Positions 46,839 through 54,659 of a stretch of DNA of 64,000 bases are shown one piece after another (within the stretch, counting starts at the first letter, position 1; each line of letters opens with the position of its first letter). The position numbers and the translations under genes were made by a program. The notes under the pieces are model-generated. The model was not told the origin of the DNA. It searched no databases and worked only from the letters and a program-made list of their open reading frames with translations. Source of the DNA: Novimethylophilus kurashikiensis (GTDB lineage: Bacteria > Pseudomonadota > Gammaproteobacteria > Burkholderiales > Methylophilaceae). The stretch lies in assembly GCF_003112435.1 (NCBI RefSeq), contig NZ_BDOQ01000003.1:680549-744548 (forward strand). The letters run 5' to 3'.

Positions 46839-48356
46839 ATGAAGCACTTTCTCTCTGCGATTCTGATTGCAGCTACGCTCGGTTTCGGCGGCATGTCCTA
46901 CGCCGAGGATGCTGCTCCTGCCGCACCGGCGGCTACGGCTGACGCTGCTGCAGCACCTGCCGCGGCTCCCGCAGTTGCTGCTCCTGCGGCACCTGCTGCC
47001 GCCGACGCGGCTGCTCCGGCCGCTGCAGCTGCAGCGCCTGCACCAGTGCCCAACAAGGGCGACACTTCCTGGATGATCGTTGCCACCTGTTTGGTGTTGA
47101 TGATGTGTGTCCCCGGCTTGGGTCTCTTCTACGGCGGTATGGTGCGTAGCAAGAACATGCTGTCCGTGCTGATGCAAACCTTCATGGCGACCTGTTTCCT
47201 GGGCGTCCTGTGGGCACTGTATGGCTACAGCATTGCCTTCACGCAAGGGACAACGCAATTCTTCGGCGGTTTCGATCGTCTGTTCCTGCACGGCATGACG
47301 CCTGATTCCACTGCTGCAACGTTCAGCAAGGGCGTGGTCATTCCTGAGTATATCTACATGTGCTTCCAACTGACCTTCGCCGTCATCACGCCGGCCTTGA
47401 TCGTCGGTGCGTTTGCAGAGCGCATGAAGTTCTCCGCGCTGCTGATGTTCCTGGCCCTGTGGTTCACGTTCTCCTACCTGCCTATCGCACACATGGTGTG
47501 GTTCTGGTCCGGTCCTGATGCCTTCACCACGGCTGAAGCCGGTGCCAAGGCAAACGAACTGGCTGGCTTCATCTTCAACAAGGGTGCGCTCGACTTCGCA
47601 GGCGGTACCGTGGTGCACATCAACGCCGGTATTGCTGGCCTGGTCGGTGCTCTGGTGCTGGGCAAGCGTGTCGGTTTCGGCCGCGAAGCCATGGCTCCGC
47701 ACAGCGTGACCATGACCATGATCGGTGCATCCCTGCTGTGGGTGGGCTGGTTCGGCTTCAACGTCGGTTCCAACCTGGAAGCCAACGGCGCTGCTACCCT
47801 GGTGTTCGCTAACACCCTGCTGGCAACCTGCGCTGCAGCATCTTCCTGGATGTTCGTTGAATGGTTCACCAAGGGTAAGCCTTCCATGCTGGGTGCTGCT
47901 TCCGGTGCGATTGCCGGCTTGGTGGCGATTACCCCGGCTTGCGGCTTCGTCGGCCCCATGGGCGCTATCGTTCAAGGCCTGCTGGTTTCCCCGCTGTGCT
48001 TCACGTTCGTTACTGTTGTGAAGAGCAAGCTGGGTTATGACGACTCCCTGGACGTCTTCGGTGTGCACTGCATCGGCGGTATCTTCGGCGCCATCACCAC
48101 CGGTATCCTGGTAAGCCCGGCTCTGGGCGGCACCGGCGTGTACGACTACGCTGCCAACAAGGTGGCTGACTTCGACATGAGTGCTCAAGTCATCAGCCAA
48201 CTGTGGGGCGTGGGTACGACCATCGTCTGGTCCGGCGTAGTTGCCTTCATCGCCTACAAGGTGGTCGATCTCGTGATCGGTCTCCGCGTCAGCGAAGAAG
48301 TCGAGCGCGAAGGTCTGGACACCACCGAGCACGGCGAACGCGCTTACCACTACTAA
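46839..48356 (+). CDS. amtB: Ammonium transporter AmtB
   Basis: A 505-residue ammonium channel. A signal peptide (to about residue 20) is followed by an unusually long Ala/Pro-rich linker to about residue 68. Eleven membrane helices come next, with GLGLFYGGMVRSKNMLSVLM, WFTFSYLPIAHMVWFWSG and the pore histidines in VVHINAGIAGLVGAL and VFGVHCIGGIFGAI. A short cytoplasmic tail follows. It forms the glnK-amtB pair and is followed by a strong terminator. Confidence 0.95.
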   Translation: MKHFLSAILIAATLGFGGMSYAEDAAPAAPAATADAAAAPAAAPAVAAPAAPAAADAAAPAAAAAAPAPVPNKGDTSWMIVATCLVLMMCVPGLGLFYGGMVRSKNMLSVLMQTFMATCFLGVLWALYGYSIAFTQGTTQFFGGFDRLFLHGMTPDSTAATFSKGVVIPEYIYMCFQLTFAVITPALIVGAFAERMKFSALLMFLALWFTFSYLPIAHMVWFWSGPDAFTTAEAGAKANELAGFIFNKGALDFAGGTVVHINAGIAGLVGALVLGKRVGFGREAMAPHSVTMTMIGASLLWVGWFGFNVGSNLEANGAATLVFANTLLATCAAASSWMFVEWFTKGKPSMLGAASGAIAGLVAITPACGFVGPMGAIVQGLLVSPLCFTFVTVVKSKLGYDDSLDVFGVHCIGGIFGAITTGILVSPALGGTGVYDYAANKVADFDMSAQVISQLWGVGTTIVWSGVVAFIAYKVVDLVIGLRVSEEVEREGLDTTEHGERAYHY

Positions 48357-48381
48357 TCTACGGAGTAGTAGCTGGAAACAA

Positions 48382-48408
48382 AAACGGGCACGCAAGTGCC
48401 CGTTTTTT
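48382..48408 (+). terminator. Intrinsic terminator of glnK-amtB
   Basis: ACGGGCAC/GTGCCCGT stem with a GCAA tetraloop and a six-T tail. Confidence 0.93.
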
Positions 48409-48430
48409 ATTGCCTGTCGTTTAGGTCGGA

Positions 48431-48889
48431 TTACTTAAGATAAAGTCTACGCGCCCCGAGTCGAGTGCTTTCCCAGCCAAGATGGTCGTAATAGCCGATT
48501 GCCGGAGTGTTGTCCAAATCGACCAGTAGTTGTGCTCGGGTTGCACCTTTGTCGTATGCCCAATCCAACGCGGCTTGCAGCAATTGCCTGCCGATGCCTT
48601 GAGCCCGGTATTCCTCAACTATCACCATGTCTTCGATCCAGACGGAGTAGGCGCCTTCTGCCGTGGAAATCACTAATTGCGCGCTCACCATGCCGATGAG
48701 GCGACCTTCCTGCGTCTTGGCAACCTTGATGACGGCGCGGTCAGAAGCTTCGATCAATCGACCAAGGCCGCGCGCCTGTTTATCTCGATCCGGCTGAAAA
48801 TCTTGCTCGATGTTGAACAGAGAATCGAGCAGGGGCAACAGGGCAGGGATGTCGTCAACAATCGCATCTGTAATGGTATGGCAGGACAT
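48431..48889 (-). CDS. GNAT-family N-acetyltransferase
   Basis: A 152-residue acetyltransferase using acetyl-CoA; the substrate is unknown. The acetyl-CoA motif is VIVEEYRAQGIGRQLLQAAL, preceded by IGMVSAQLVIST and followed by QLLVDLDNTPAIGYYDHLGW. It is convergent with amtB, and its 5' side faces the 312-bp gap containing the sigma-54 small RNA candidate. Confidence 0.88.
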   Translation of the reverse strand: MSCHTITDAIVDDIPALLPLLDSLFNIEQDFQPDRDKQARGLGRLIEASDRAVIKVAKTQEGRLIGMVSAQLVISTAEGAYSVWIEDMVIVEEYRAQGIGRQLLQAALDWAYDKGATRAQLLVDLDNTPAIGYYDHLGWESTRLGARRLYLK

Positions 48890-48989
48890 GTTGAAATCCG
48901 TAAGAAGGAAATGCTGCTATTGAAGCAGGCAGCGTGCCTGATGTCATGTCGAGTTTGAGCGAAATTAAACACTCGCGAACGGTGCAATG

Positions 48990-49006
48990 TGCCCGGTTAT
49001 GGTGCA
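48990..49006. promoter_or_regulatory. NtrC-like site before the small RNA candidate
   Basis: TGCCCGGTTATGGTGCA has 10 of 12 consensus bases of TGCACC-N5-GGTGCA. A further GGTGCA half site lies at 48981-48986. Both are 65-90 bp upstream of the sigma-54 motif. Confidence 0.6.
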
Positions 49007-49069
49007 TGTGGCGATGCCTGAACGAGTAAAGGTCGCAGGTATTCTTGATAAATGTAATGGCGGACTGAT

Positions 49070-49085
49070 TGGCACGGTTGGTGCT
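49070..49085 (+). promoter_or_regulatory. Sigma-54 promoter without a downstream gene
   Basis: TGGCACGGTTGGTGCT matches TGGCAYRNNNNTTGCW except for one base, with correct GG/GC spacing. The predicted start is near 49096. No open reading frame follows before the terminator at 49148. Confidence 0.7.
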
Positions 49086-49095
49086 TAATTACAAC

Positions 49096-49172
49096 CGACA
49101 GTAGTACGTGATGTTTGCTGCTCTTGTCTGGTTAACCTCCTCCCTCTGCGGGCCTATGGCCCGCTTTTTTTT
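49096..49172 (+). ncRNA. Candidate NtrC/sigma-54-dependent small RNA
   Basis: The interval from the predicted sigma-54 start to the end of the terminator T-run is about 77 nt. It has no coding potential and carries an unpaired-looking pyrimidine run (ACCTCCTCCCTC, 49135-49146). That run is complementary to Shine-Dalgarno sequences and lies just before the terminator hairpin. Such a layout is typical of trans-acting small RNAs. No homologue is recognised; the call rests on promoter, terminator and motif only. Confidence 0.5.
49148..49172 (+). terminator. Strong intrinsic terminator upstream of gshA
   Basis: GCGGGCC/GGCCCGC perfect stem with a TAT triloop and eight T. There is no plus-strand gene between amtB's own terminator and this one. 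Confidence 0.93.
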
Positions 49173-49189
49173 GGGCATTTTTTGCGTGC

Positions 49190-49195
49190 TACAAT
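49190..49195 (+). promoter_or_regulatory. gshA -10 element
   Basis: TACAAT lies 6 bp before the gshA ATG. A poor T-rich -35 region precedes it. Transcription would start at or within a base of the ATG, and no Shine-Dalgarno sequence is present, so the message may be leaderless. Confidence 0.4.
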
Positions 49196-49201
49196 CTTCG
49201 C

Positions 49202-50479
49202 ATGGTCCCACACCTCACTACAGCCCAGACCGGGCCGCTACTCGCACTCGAACAACATATCCTCGATGCCATGCCGCGCATCGAACATTGGCTGCGCAAG
49301 CAATGGCTGGAACACGGTACGCCGTTCTACGCCTCAGTAGATTTGCGCAACAGCGGTTTCAAGCTCGCGCCGGTGGATACGAATCTGTTCCCGGGCGGGT
49401 TCAATAACCTGAGCCCTGATTTCGGGCCGCTCTGTATCCAAGCTGCGATGGCGGCGGTGGAAAAGATTTGTCCCGATGCACAGCGCTTCATGCTGATCCC
49501 GGAAAATCACACCCGCAACGGTTTCTATCTGGAAAACGTTGCCGCGCTCGCCACAATCTTGCGCCAAACCGGCTTGACGGTGCGCATCGGCAGTCTTATT
49601 CCCGACCTTGAAGAACCGCTGACATTGGAATTGCCGAGCGGAGGCAACATTGTGCTGGAGCCGGTCAAGCGCAAGGGCAATCGACTGGTGCTGGACGGCT
49701 ACGACCCCTGTGCCGTCATTCTGAACAATGACCTTTCCGGCGGCATTCCTGAGATTCTGCAAAATATCGAACAATCGCTTATTCCGCCGCTCAAGGCAGG
49801 GTGGGCCGTGCGCCGCAAGTCTAGCCATTTTGCCGCGTATAACCGCGTTGCCGAGGAATTCGGCGCGTTGATCGGTATCGACCCTTGGTTGGTGAATCCT
49901 TATTTCTCGACCTGCCACGAAGTCAATTTCCAGGAACGTACCGGAGAAGAGTGCCTAGCGGCGAAAGTAGACGAATTGCTGGGCCGCATCCGCGAAAAAT
50001 ACCGTCAATACGAAATCGACCACGAGCCTTTTGTCATCGTCAAAGCCAACGCCGGCACCTACGGCATGGGCATCATGACGGTGAAAAGTCCAGACGACGT
50101 ACGCGGCCTCAACCGCAAGCAGCGCAACAAGATGGCCGTGATCAAGGAAGGCATGGAGGTCAGCGAAGTTATCATCCAGGAAGGCGTGTACACCTTCGAG
50201 AATATCAATGACGCAGTGGCCGAGCCCGTGGTGTATATGATCGACCACTATGTCGTCGGCGGCTTTTACCGCGTGCATACCGGGCGCGGCATCGACGAAA
50301 ACCTTAATGCACCGGGCATGCACTTCGAGCCGCTGGCCTTCGAAACGCCTTGCTCCATGCCCGACTGTGCCGGCAAACCCGATACCGCGCCCAATCGCTT
50401 CTATGCCTATGGGGTGGTTGCACGCCTGGCATTGCTGGCCGCCTCACTCGAACTCGAAACCGAGGAAGTCGTCGCTTGA
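49202..50479 (+). CDS. gshA: Glutamate-cysteine ligase (Acidithiobacillus-type)
   Basis: This enzyme makes gamma-glutamylcysteine, the first step of glutathione synthesis. The 425-residue protein belongs to the GshA family seen in Acidithiobacillus, Nitrosomonas and Thiobacillus rather than the E. coli type. It has PFYASVDLRNSGFKLAPVDT, LFPGGFNNLSPDF, LIPENHTRN, FVIVKANAGTYGMGIMTVKS and MIDHYVVGGFYRVH. It is followed at once by gshB. The ATG lacks a ribosome-binding site. Confidence 0.92.
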   Translation: MVPHLTTAQTGPLLALEQHILDAMPRIEHWLRKQWLEHGTPFYASVDLRNSGFKLAPVDTNLFPGGFNNLSPDFGPLCIQAAMAAVEKICPDAQRFMLIPENHTRNGFYLENVAALATILRQTGLTVRIGSLIPDLEEPLTLELPSGGNIVLEPVKRKGNRLVLDGYDPCAVILNNDLSGGIPEILQNIEQSLIPPLKAGWAVRRKSSHFAAYNRVAEEFGALIGIDPWLVNPYFSTCHEVNFQERTGEECLAAKVDELLGRIREKYRQYEIDHEPFVIVKANAGTYGMGIMTVKSPDDVRGLNRKQRNKMAVIKEGMEVSEVIIQEGVYTFENINDAVAEPVVYMIDHYVVGGFYRVHTGRGIDENLNAPGMHFEPLAFETPCSMPDCAGKPDTAPNRFYAYGVVARLALLAASLELETEEVVA

Positions 50480-51414
50480 AGATTGCGCTGATCCTCGACC
50501 CGCTGGACGAACTCAAGCCGCAAAAAGACACATCGATTGCGGTCATGCGAGAAGCTTCACGCCGAGGACACGCGATTTTCGCTTTGGAACAGCAGGATAT
50601 TCGGCTTATCGGAAACCGTATTGTTTTCCATGCACAGCCGCTGAAAATAAGCGATGGCGAGGATTGGTACGCTGCTGAGCCCAAGACAGCGATGGCACCC
50701 GAGACCTTCGATGCCGTGCTGATGCGCAAGGATCCGCCGTTCGACATGGAGTACGTCTACAGCACCTACTTGCTGGAACTCGCCGAGAAGCAGGGTGCGC
50801 GCGTGCTGAATCGACCGCAAGCCATCCGCGATTTCAACGAAAAGCTCTCAGTTGCACGCTTTCCGCAGTTCGCCCCGGAATTCATCGTCACGCGGGAAAT
50901 GGCGCTGATTCGCGAATTTCTAGCTCAGCACGGCGATATCGTCGTCAAACCTCTCGATGGCATGGGGGGCAGCGGTATCTTTCGCTTGCATAGCGAAGAC
51001 CACAACATCGGTGTGATCCTCGAAACCATTACGCATCATGAGCGCCGCACCGTCATGGCACAGCGCTATCTCCCCGCGATCAAGCAAGGCGACAAGCGCA
51101 TCCTGCTGATTAACGGGGAGCCGCTGCCTTATGCCCTCGCGCGTATTCCCAAGGCCGGTGAGACTCGGGGTAATTTAGCGGCAGGTGGAACTGGCGTGGC
51201 ACAACCTTTATCGGCGCGCGACCGCGAAATCGGCGAAGCCGTAGGTGCCCAGCTCAAACCGTTGGGATTATTTCTCGTCGGCCTCGATGTGATCGGCGAG
51301 CATCTCACCGAAATCAACGTCACCAGCCCGACCTGCATGGTTGAAATCGCCGCACAGACCGATTGTCGGCCGGCAGCCTTGTTCGTCGATGCGCTGGAAC
51401 GAGAGGCCGCTTGA
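50476..51414 (+). CDS. gshB: Glutathione synthetase
   Basis: GshB adds glycine to gamma-glutamylcysteine. The 312-residue ATP-grasp protein has IALILDPLDELKPQKDTSIA, VLMRKDPPFDMEYVYSTYLL, VVKPLDGMGGSGIFRL and RGNLAAGGTGVAQPLSARDR. The C-terminal GLDVIGEHLTEINVTSPT is also present. The start is TTG at 50476, inside the gshA stop (TTGA), which gives the canonical N-terminus (M)KIALILDP. The longer ATG frame at 50350 lies in gshA and is rejected. Confidence 0.93.
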   Translation: MKIALILDPLDELKPQKDTSIAVMREASRRGHAIFALEQQDIRLIGNRIVFHAQPLKISDGEDWYAAEPKTAMAPETFDAVLMRKDPPFDMEYVYSTYLLELAEKQGARVLNRPQAIRDFNEKLSVARFPQFAPEFIVTREMALIREFLAQHGDIVVKPLDGMGGSGIFRLHSEDHNIGVILETITHHERRTVMAQRYLPAIKQGDKRILLINGEPLPYALARIPKAGETRGNLAAGGTGVAQPLSARDREIGEAVGAQLKPLGLFLVGLDVIGEHLTEINVTSPTCMVEIAAQTDCRPAALFVDALEREAA

Positions 51415-51416
51415 AC

Positions 51417-52490
51417 ATGCGCCTGGCCTGGCTATTGATCGCGATTTTGCTGACGCTGGCGGGCTGCGGACGCGAGCCGTTGTACCAGCAGCAAGCCTAT
51501 GTGTTCGGCACCCTGGTCGATATCACCATTTACGGCGAGGACGAAACACGCGCCCAGCAGCTTGCGGCCCATGTATTGGATGAATTCCAGCGCCTACACA
51601 ATAGCTTGCACGCCTGGAAAGAGGGCAGCGACCTGGATCGTGTCAACCAGGCATTTGCTGCCGGAAGGCCACAGAAGGTGAGCCCGGAGCTGGCCAAGAT
51701 CATTCAGGATGCGACCAAGTATTCGGTGCAATCGCAGGGCCTGTTCAACCCGGCTATCGGCCATCTCATCAATGTCTGGGGTTTTCAGCGCGATGAGTTT
51801 ACGCCCACCCATCCCGCACCGGAGGAAATCCACAAATGGCTGGATGCCAAACCTCAGATGACCGACATCATGGTCGCCAACGGTGAGGCGAGCAGCCGCA
51901 ACCAGGCGGTCAAGCTGGATCTGGGCGGTTATGCCAAGGGATATGCGCTGGATTTGGCTGCCGCATATTTGCGTCAGGAAGGCGTGCAGGGGGCATTGAT
52001 TAATATCGGAGGCAATATCATTGCCATCGGAGCCCATGGTACTCGGCCTTGGCGCGTTGGTATCCAGCATCCGCGTAAGGCCGGCCCGATTGCCACGCTT
52101 AATCTGCCGGATGGCTGGGCCATCGGGACATCCGGCGATTACCAGCGCTATTTCGAGATCGACGGCAAACGCTATTGCCATATCATCGATCCGCGGACCG
52201 GTTATCCAGCGCAGGAAATGCAAGCCGTGACGGTGCTGATTCCACCCGGCCCCAATGCCGGTACTTTGTCGGATGTTACCTCCAAGCCGTTGTTTATCTC
52301 TGGAAGGAACGGCTGGCGCGATGCCGCCAAGCTGATGGGCGTGAACTATGCGCTGGTCATAGATGCCATCGGCACTATTTCACTGACGCCTGAAATGCGC
52401 GACAAAGTAAAGTTCGAAGAAAAAACCTACAAGCTTGATGAAAACAACGGGCTTGCGACCATCCCTTCGACTCCCATCGCCAAGCATTGA
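51417..52490 (+). CDS. apbE: FAD:protein FMN transferase (lipoprotein)
   Basis: ApbE attaches FMN covalently to threonine in RnfG/NqrC-type proteins in the periplasm. The 357-residue protein has a lipoprotein signal ending LTLAGC (Cys20). The core has YVFGTLVDITIYGED, FNPAIGHLINVWGF, KLDLGGYAKGYALD, GALINIGGNI and CHIIDPRTGYPA, with the metal-site region AGTLSDVTSKPLFISG. It is followed by NusG-II and Gx-transporter genes that commonly accompany RNF-type electron transport, although no rnf genes are in the window. Confidence 0.92.
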   Translation: MRLAWLLIAILLTLAGCGREPLYQQQAYVFGTLVDITIYGEDETRAQQLAAHVLDEFQRLHNSLHAWKEGSDLDRVNQAFAAGRPQKVSPELAKIIQDATKYSVQSQGLFNPAIGHLINVWGFQRDEFTPTHPAPEEIHKWLDAKPQMTDIMVANGEASSRNQAVKLDLGGYAKGYALDLAAAYLRQEGVQGALINIGGNIIAIGAHGTRPWRVGIQHPRKAGPIATLNLPDGWAIGTSGDYQRYFEIDGKRYCHIIDPRTGYPAQEMQAVTVLIPPGPNAGTLSDVTSKPLFISGRNGWRDAAKLMGVNYALVIDAIGTISLTPEMRDKVKFEEKTYKLDENNGLATIPSTPIAKH

Positions 52491-52492
52491 GC

Positions 52493-52873
52493 ATGCGTAA
52501 TTGGGGAAGCTGGGCCAGGTTGCTTCCGGGGGATTGGCTTGTGATCCTGGCAGGCATCGTCGTCGTGGCGTTTGCCTATGCCACGCTCTGGAGTTCAAGT
52601 CCTGCGGGCAAGGTTAGAATCCACAGCGGCGACCGAATATTCGCGACCTTCAGCCTCAACCAGGACCGTATCGTGGAAGTCCCAGGCCCTATCGGCATCA
52701 GCCGCATCACCATCCATCATCATCAAGCCCGCTTCGAGAGCTCCCCTTGCAGTAACCAGTACTGCGTACACCAAGGCTGGCTCAGCAAGGCGGGACAGGT
52801 GGCCGTGTGTTTGCCGAATCGCGTCAGTGTGGAATTGTTGGGGGACAAGGGCTATGACTCCCTTAATTATTAA
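52493..52873 (+). CDS. NusG domain II-containing membrane protein
   Basis: A 126-residue protein with one N-terminal membrane helix (LVILAGIVVVAFAYATLW). The periplasmic NusG-II domain ends in the typical cysteine pair region SSPCSNQYCVHQGWLSKAGQ and CLPNRVSVEL. Its role is unknown; relatives cluster with apbE and RNF genes. ATG 52493 is taken; a TTG at 52487 overlapping the apbE stop is possible. Confidence 0.85.
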   Translation: MRNWGSWARLLPGDWLVILAGIVVVAFAYATLWSSSPAGKVRIHSGDRIFATFSLNQDRIVEVPGPIGISRITIHHHQARFESSPCSNQYCVHQGWLSKAGQVAVCLPNRVSVELLGDKGYDSLNY

Positions 52874-53378
52874 GACCACCCAACGCGATCACGAGGTTGC
52901 GCGGCTTGCGGCCTTTGCCATAGTGTTGCACTTGGCCGAAGCAGTCATGCCGACGCCTTTGCCCGGCGTCAAACCCGGCATCGCAAACGTCATCACGCTG
53001 TACGTGTTGCATCGATATGATTTTGTGACGGCAGCCTGGGTATCGCTGCTGCGCGTATTCGCAGTCAGTCTTCTGTTCGGCAATTTTCTGACGCCGACAT
53101 TTGTGCTGAGCCTGTCCGGTGCCATCGCCAGCTTGCTGGCTTTGAGCTTGGCTATGCACTTGCCGAAAAGGTGGTTTGGTCCGGTGAGCCACAGCATCTT
53201 TGCCGCTTTCGCCCATATTGCCGGGCAACTGATCATCGTCCGTCTATGGCTGATTCCCAGTGCAGGCCTTGCCTATCTTGTACCAGTATTCGCGACCTTT
53301 GCCTTGCTGTTCGGTACCCTAAACGGATTGATTGCGGCAAAATTATTGGCTGCAGAATCAACCGGGGAAACGCAGTGA
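52854..53378 (+). CDS. Gx transporter family protein
   Basis: A 174-residue membrane protein with five or six helices. It belongs to the family annotated as Gx transporter or heptaprenyl diphosphate synthase component I. It has AAFAIVLHLAEAVMPTPLPG, VKPGIANVITLYVLHRYDF and LLRVFAVSLLFGNFLTPTF. Folds of this type resemble ECF S components. It overlaps the NusG-II gene by 20 nt and the next gene by 4 nt. The substrate is unknown. Confidence 0.82.
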   Translation: MTPLIIKTTQRDHEVARLAAFAIVLHLAEAVMPTPLPGVKPGIANVITLYVLHRYDFVTAAWVSLLRVFAVSLLFGNFLTPTFVLSLSGAIASLLALSLAMHLPKRWFGPVSHSIFAAFAHIAGQLIIVRLWLIPSAGLAYLVPVFATFALLFGTLNGLIAAKLLAAESTGETQ

Positions 53379-54001
53379 AAAAACTCATCGTCGCACTAGC
53401 CCTCACCAGCAGCCCAGCCTGGGCCGCAGAATGGGTAGCGTTGCCGAACGCAGGGTCGAGCGACCAGTACTTCTACGACAAAAGCAAACTGGTCATCAAG
53501 GAAGACGAGATTACCTACTGGAAGAAAGTCATATTCAAGATCCCGCAGCCCATGAAAGGCCGCGAGGCGACAACGGGCATCCTGCGCGAGCGCATTCACT
53601 GCGGCGAGCACACCGCCAAGTTGATGAGCTATCTCTATTACGCGGAAAACGGCGAGAGCATCGACTACGTTGCCGAAGACGATACCCCTCCCGCACCGAT
53701 CATCCCCGATACCATCGGCGACGCCTATGATCAGGTGCTGTGTCCCATGGTGTGGCGCAAGCAGGAAGAGGCGCGAATCAAGGCTGAGCAAGCGAATGTC
53801 GAGGCTGAGCTGAAACAGGCGGGCAAAAAGAAGGACGAGACCAAGCCGCAAATGCCTGCTCTCCCTGCACCAACGGTTTCTACCCCCACCGTACCTGTAC
53901 CGGCTAAACCTGTTTCCCCACAAGTACCCAACGTCAGGCTGCCTGATAAGCAGCCTGCTACGCCGTTACCTATGCCACAGATTATGGAGCAGTTGTATTG
54001 A
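53375..54001 (+). CDS. Exported protein of unknown function, Pro-rich C-terminus
   Basis: A 208-residue protein starting at GTG 53375 (overlapping the previous stop). The signal peptide is KKLIVALALTSSPAWAAEW. Residues 20-125 form a small domain (WVALPNAGSSDQYFYDKSKL, REATTGILRERIHCGEHTAK) like the surface-adhesin-type E domains found in many Betaproteobacteria. A charged helix and a Pro/Thr/Val-rich tail follow. Its last 20 bases overlap the convergent TonB-like gene. Confidence 0.7.
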   Translation: MKKLIVALALTSSPAWAAEWVALPNAGSSDQYFYDKSKLVIKEDEITYWKKVIFKIPQPMKGREATTGILRERIHCGEHTAKLMSYLYYAENGESIDYVAEDDTPPAPIIPDTIGDAYDQVLCPMVWRKQEEARIKAEQANVEAELKQAGKKKDETKPQMPALPAPTVSTPTVPVPAKPVSPQVPNVRLPDKQPATPLPMPQIMEQLY

Positions 54002-54659
54002 GTTGATCGCCATCCGAGCCGGGAGGAAGGGGAACTTCCTCTATCGGTTCAAAAGTAATTTCCAATAGTTTTTGACTCTTTACGTTGATACCGCCCTTCA
54101 TTGCGGGCGCAAAGCTACTGTTTAGAATCGTTTGTCGGGCAGCTTCTTCAAACGGTTTACCCAAAGAAGACTCATCAACTTGGATATCATCGATTTTTCC
54201 TGTCTCATTGATGTAAACACGTAATTTCACAACACCGGAAATACGAGAGCTGGATGCGCCCTGAGGGTAATTCAAAGGTGCTAGATGAATTGGCTCGGCG
54301 CGGACGTCCACTTCACTTGATTTGTAATATTTGATCAAAGGCGCTGGTATTACAGCGTTTTGACCTCCGTCATCTTGTGACTTTATAGACGGACTGTTCT
54401 GGGATAAGGATGGCGCAGGTGTTTGAGTTGATGAAGTGATGTGGGGCGAGCGTAGCTGTACGGAAAGAGTTAACTGGTGCCCCGATTTTTTAAGGGCACC
54501 AGTTTCGCGATACATTGCAACGATAACGATATGAAGAAAAATCGAACATGCCAATGCAAGCGTAATACGTATTACTGATCGATCTCTTTGTACCAATATG
54601 TGCGGTATCTCGTAAGGTAAGGTTTGCTTGGAGGAGTGAAGCACGTTGTTCCCGTGCAT
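53982..54659 (-). CDS. TonB-like energy transducer domain protein
   Basis: A 225-residue protein with a short cytoplasmic N-terminus and one membrane helix (about residues 30-48, ITLALACSIFLHIVIVAMYR). A Ser/Pro-rich periplasmic spacer and a TonB C-terminal-like domain follow (RISGVVKLRVYINETGKIDD, KPFEEAARQTILNSSFAPAM). Its first 88 bases lie inside the end of pilY1, so it is probably co-transcribed as the last gene of the minor-pilin operon. No exbBD are near. The role is unclear. Confidence 0.75.
   Translation of the reverse strand: MHGNNVLHSSKQTLPYEIPHILVQRDRSVIRITLALACSIFLHIVIVAMYRETGALKKSGHQLTLSVQLRSPHITSSTQTPAPSLSQNSPSIKSQDDGGQNAVIPAPLIKYYKSSEVDVRAEPIHLAPLNYPQGASSSRISGVVKLRVYINETGKIDDIQVDESSLGKPFEEAARQTILNSSFAPAMKGGINVKSQKLLEITFEPIEEVPLPPGSDGDQLNTTAP

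Noticed and set aside
46898..47086. Ala-rich minus-strand frame opposite amtB
   Set aside because: It is the mirror of the Ala/Pro linker codons of amtB. No start signal or homologue is visible, so it is a compositional shadow.
49108..49407. 99-residue plus-strand frame starting in the small RNA region
   Set aside because: It crosses the intrinsic terminator and the gshA start in another frame. Its peptide has no domain, and gshA is clearly the gene.
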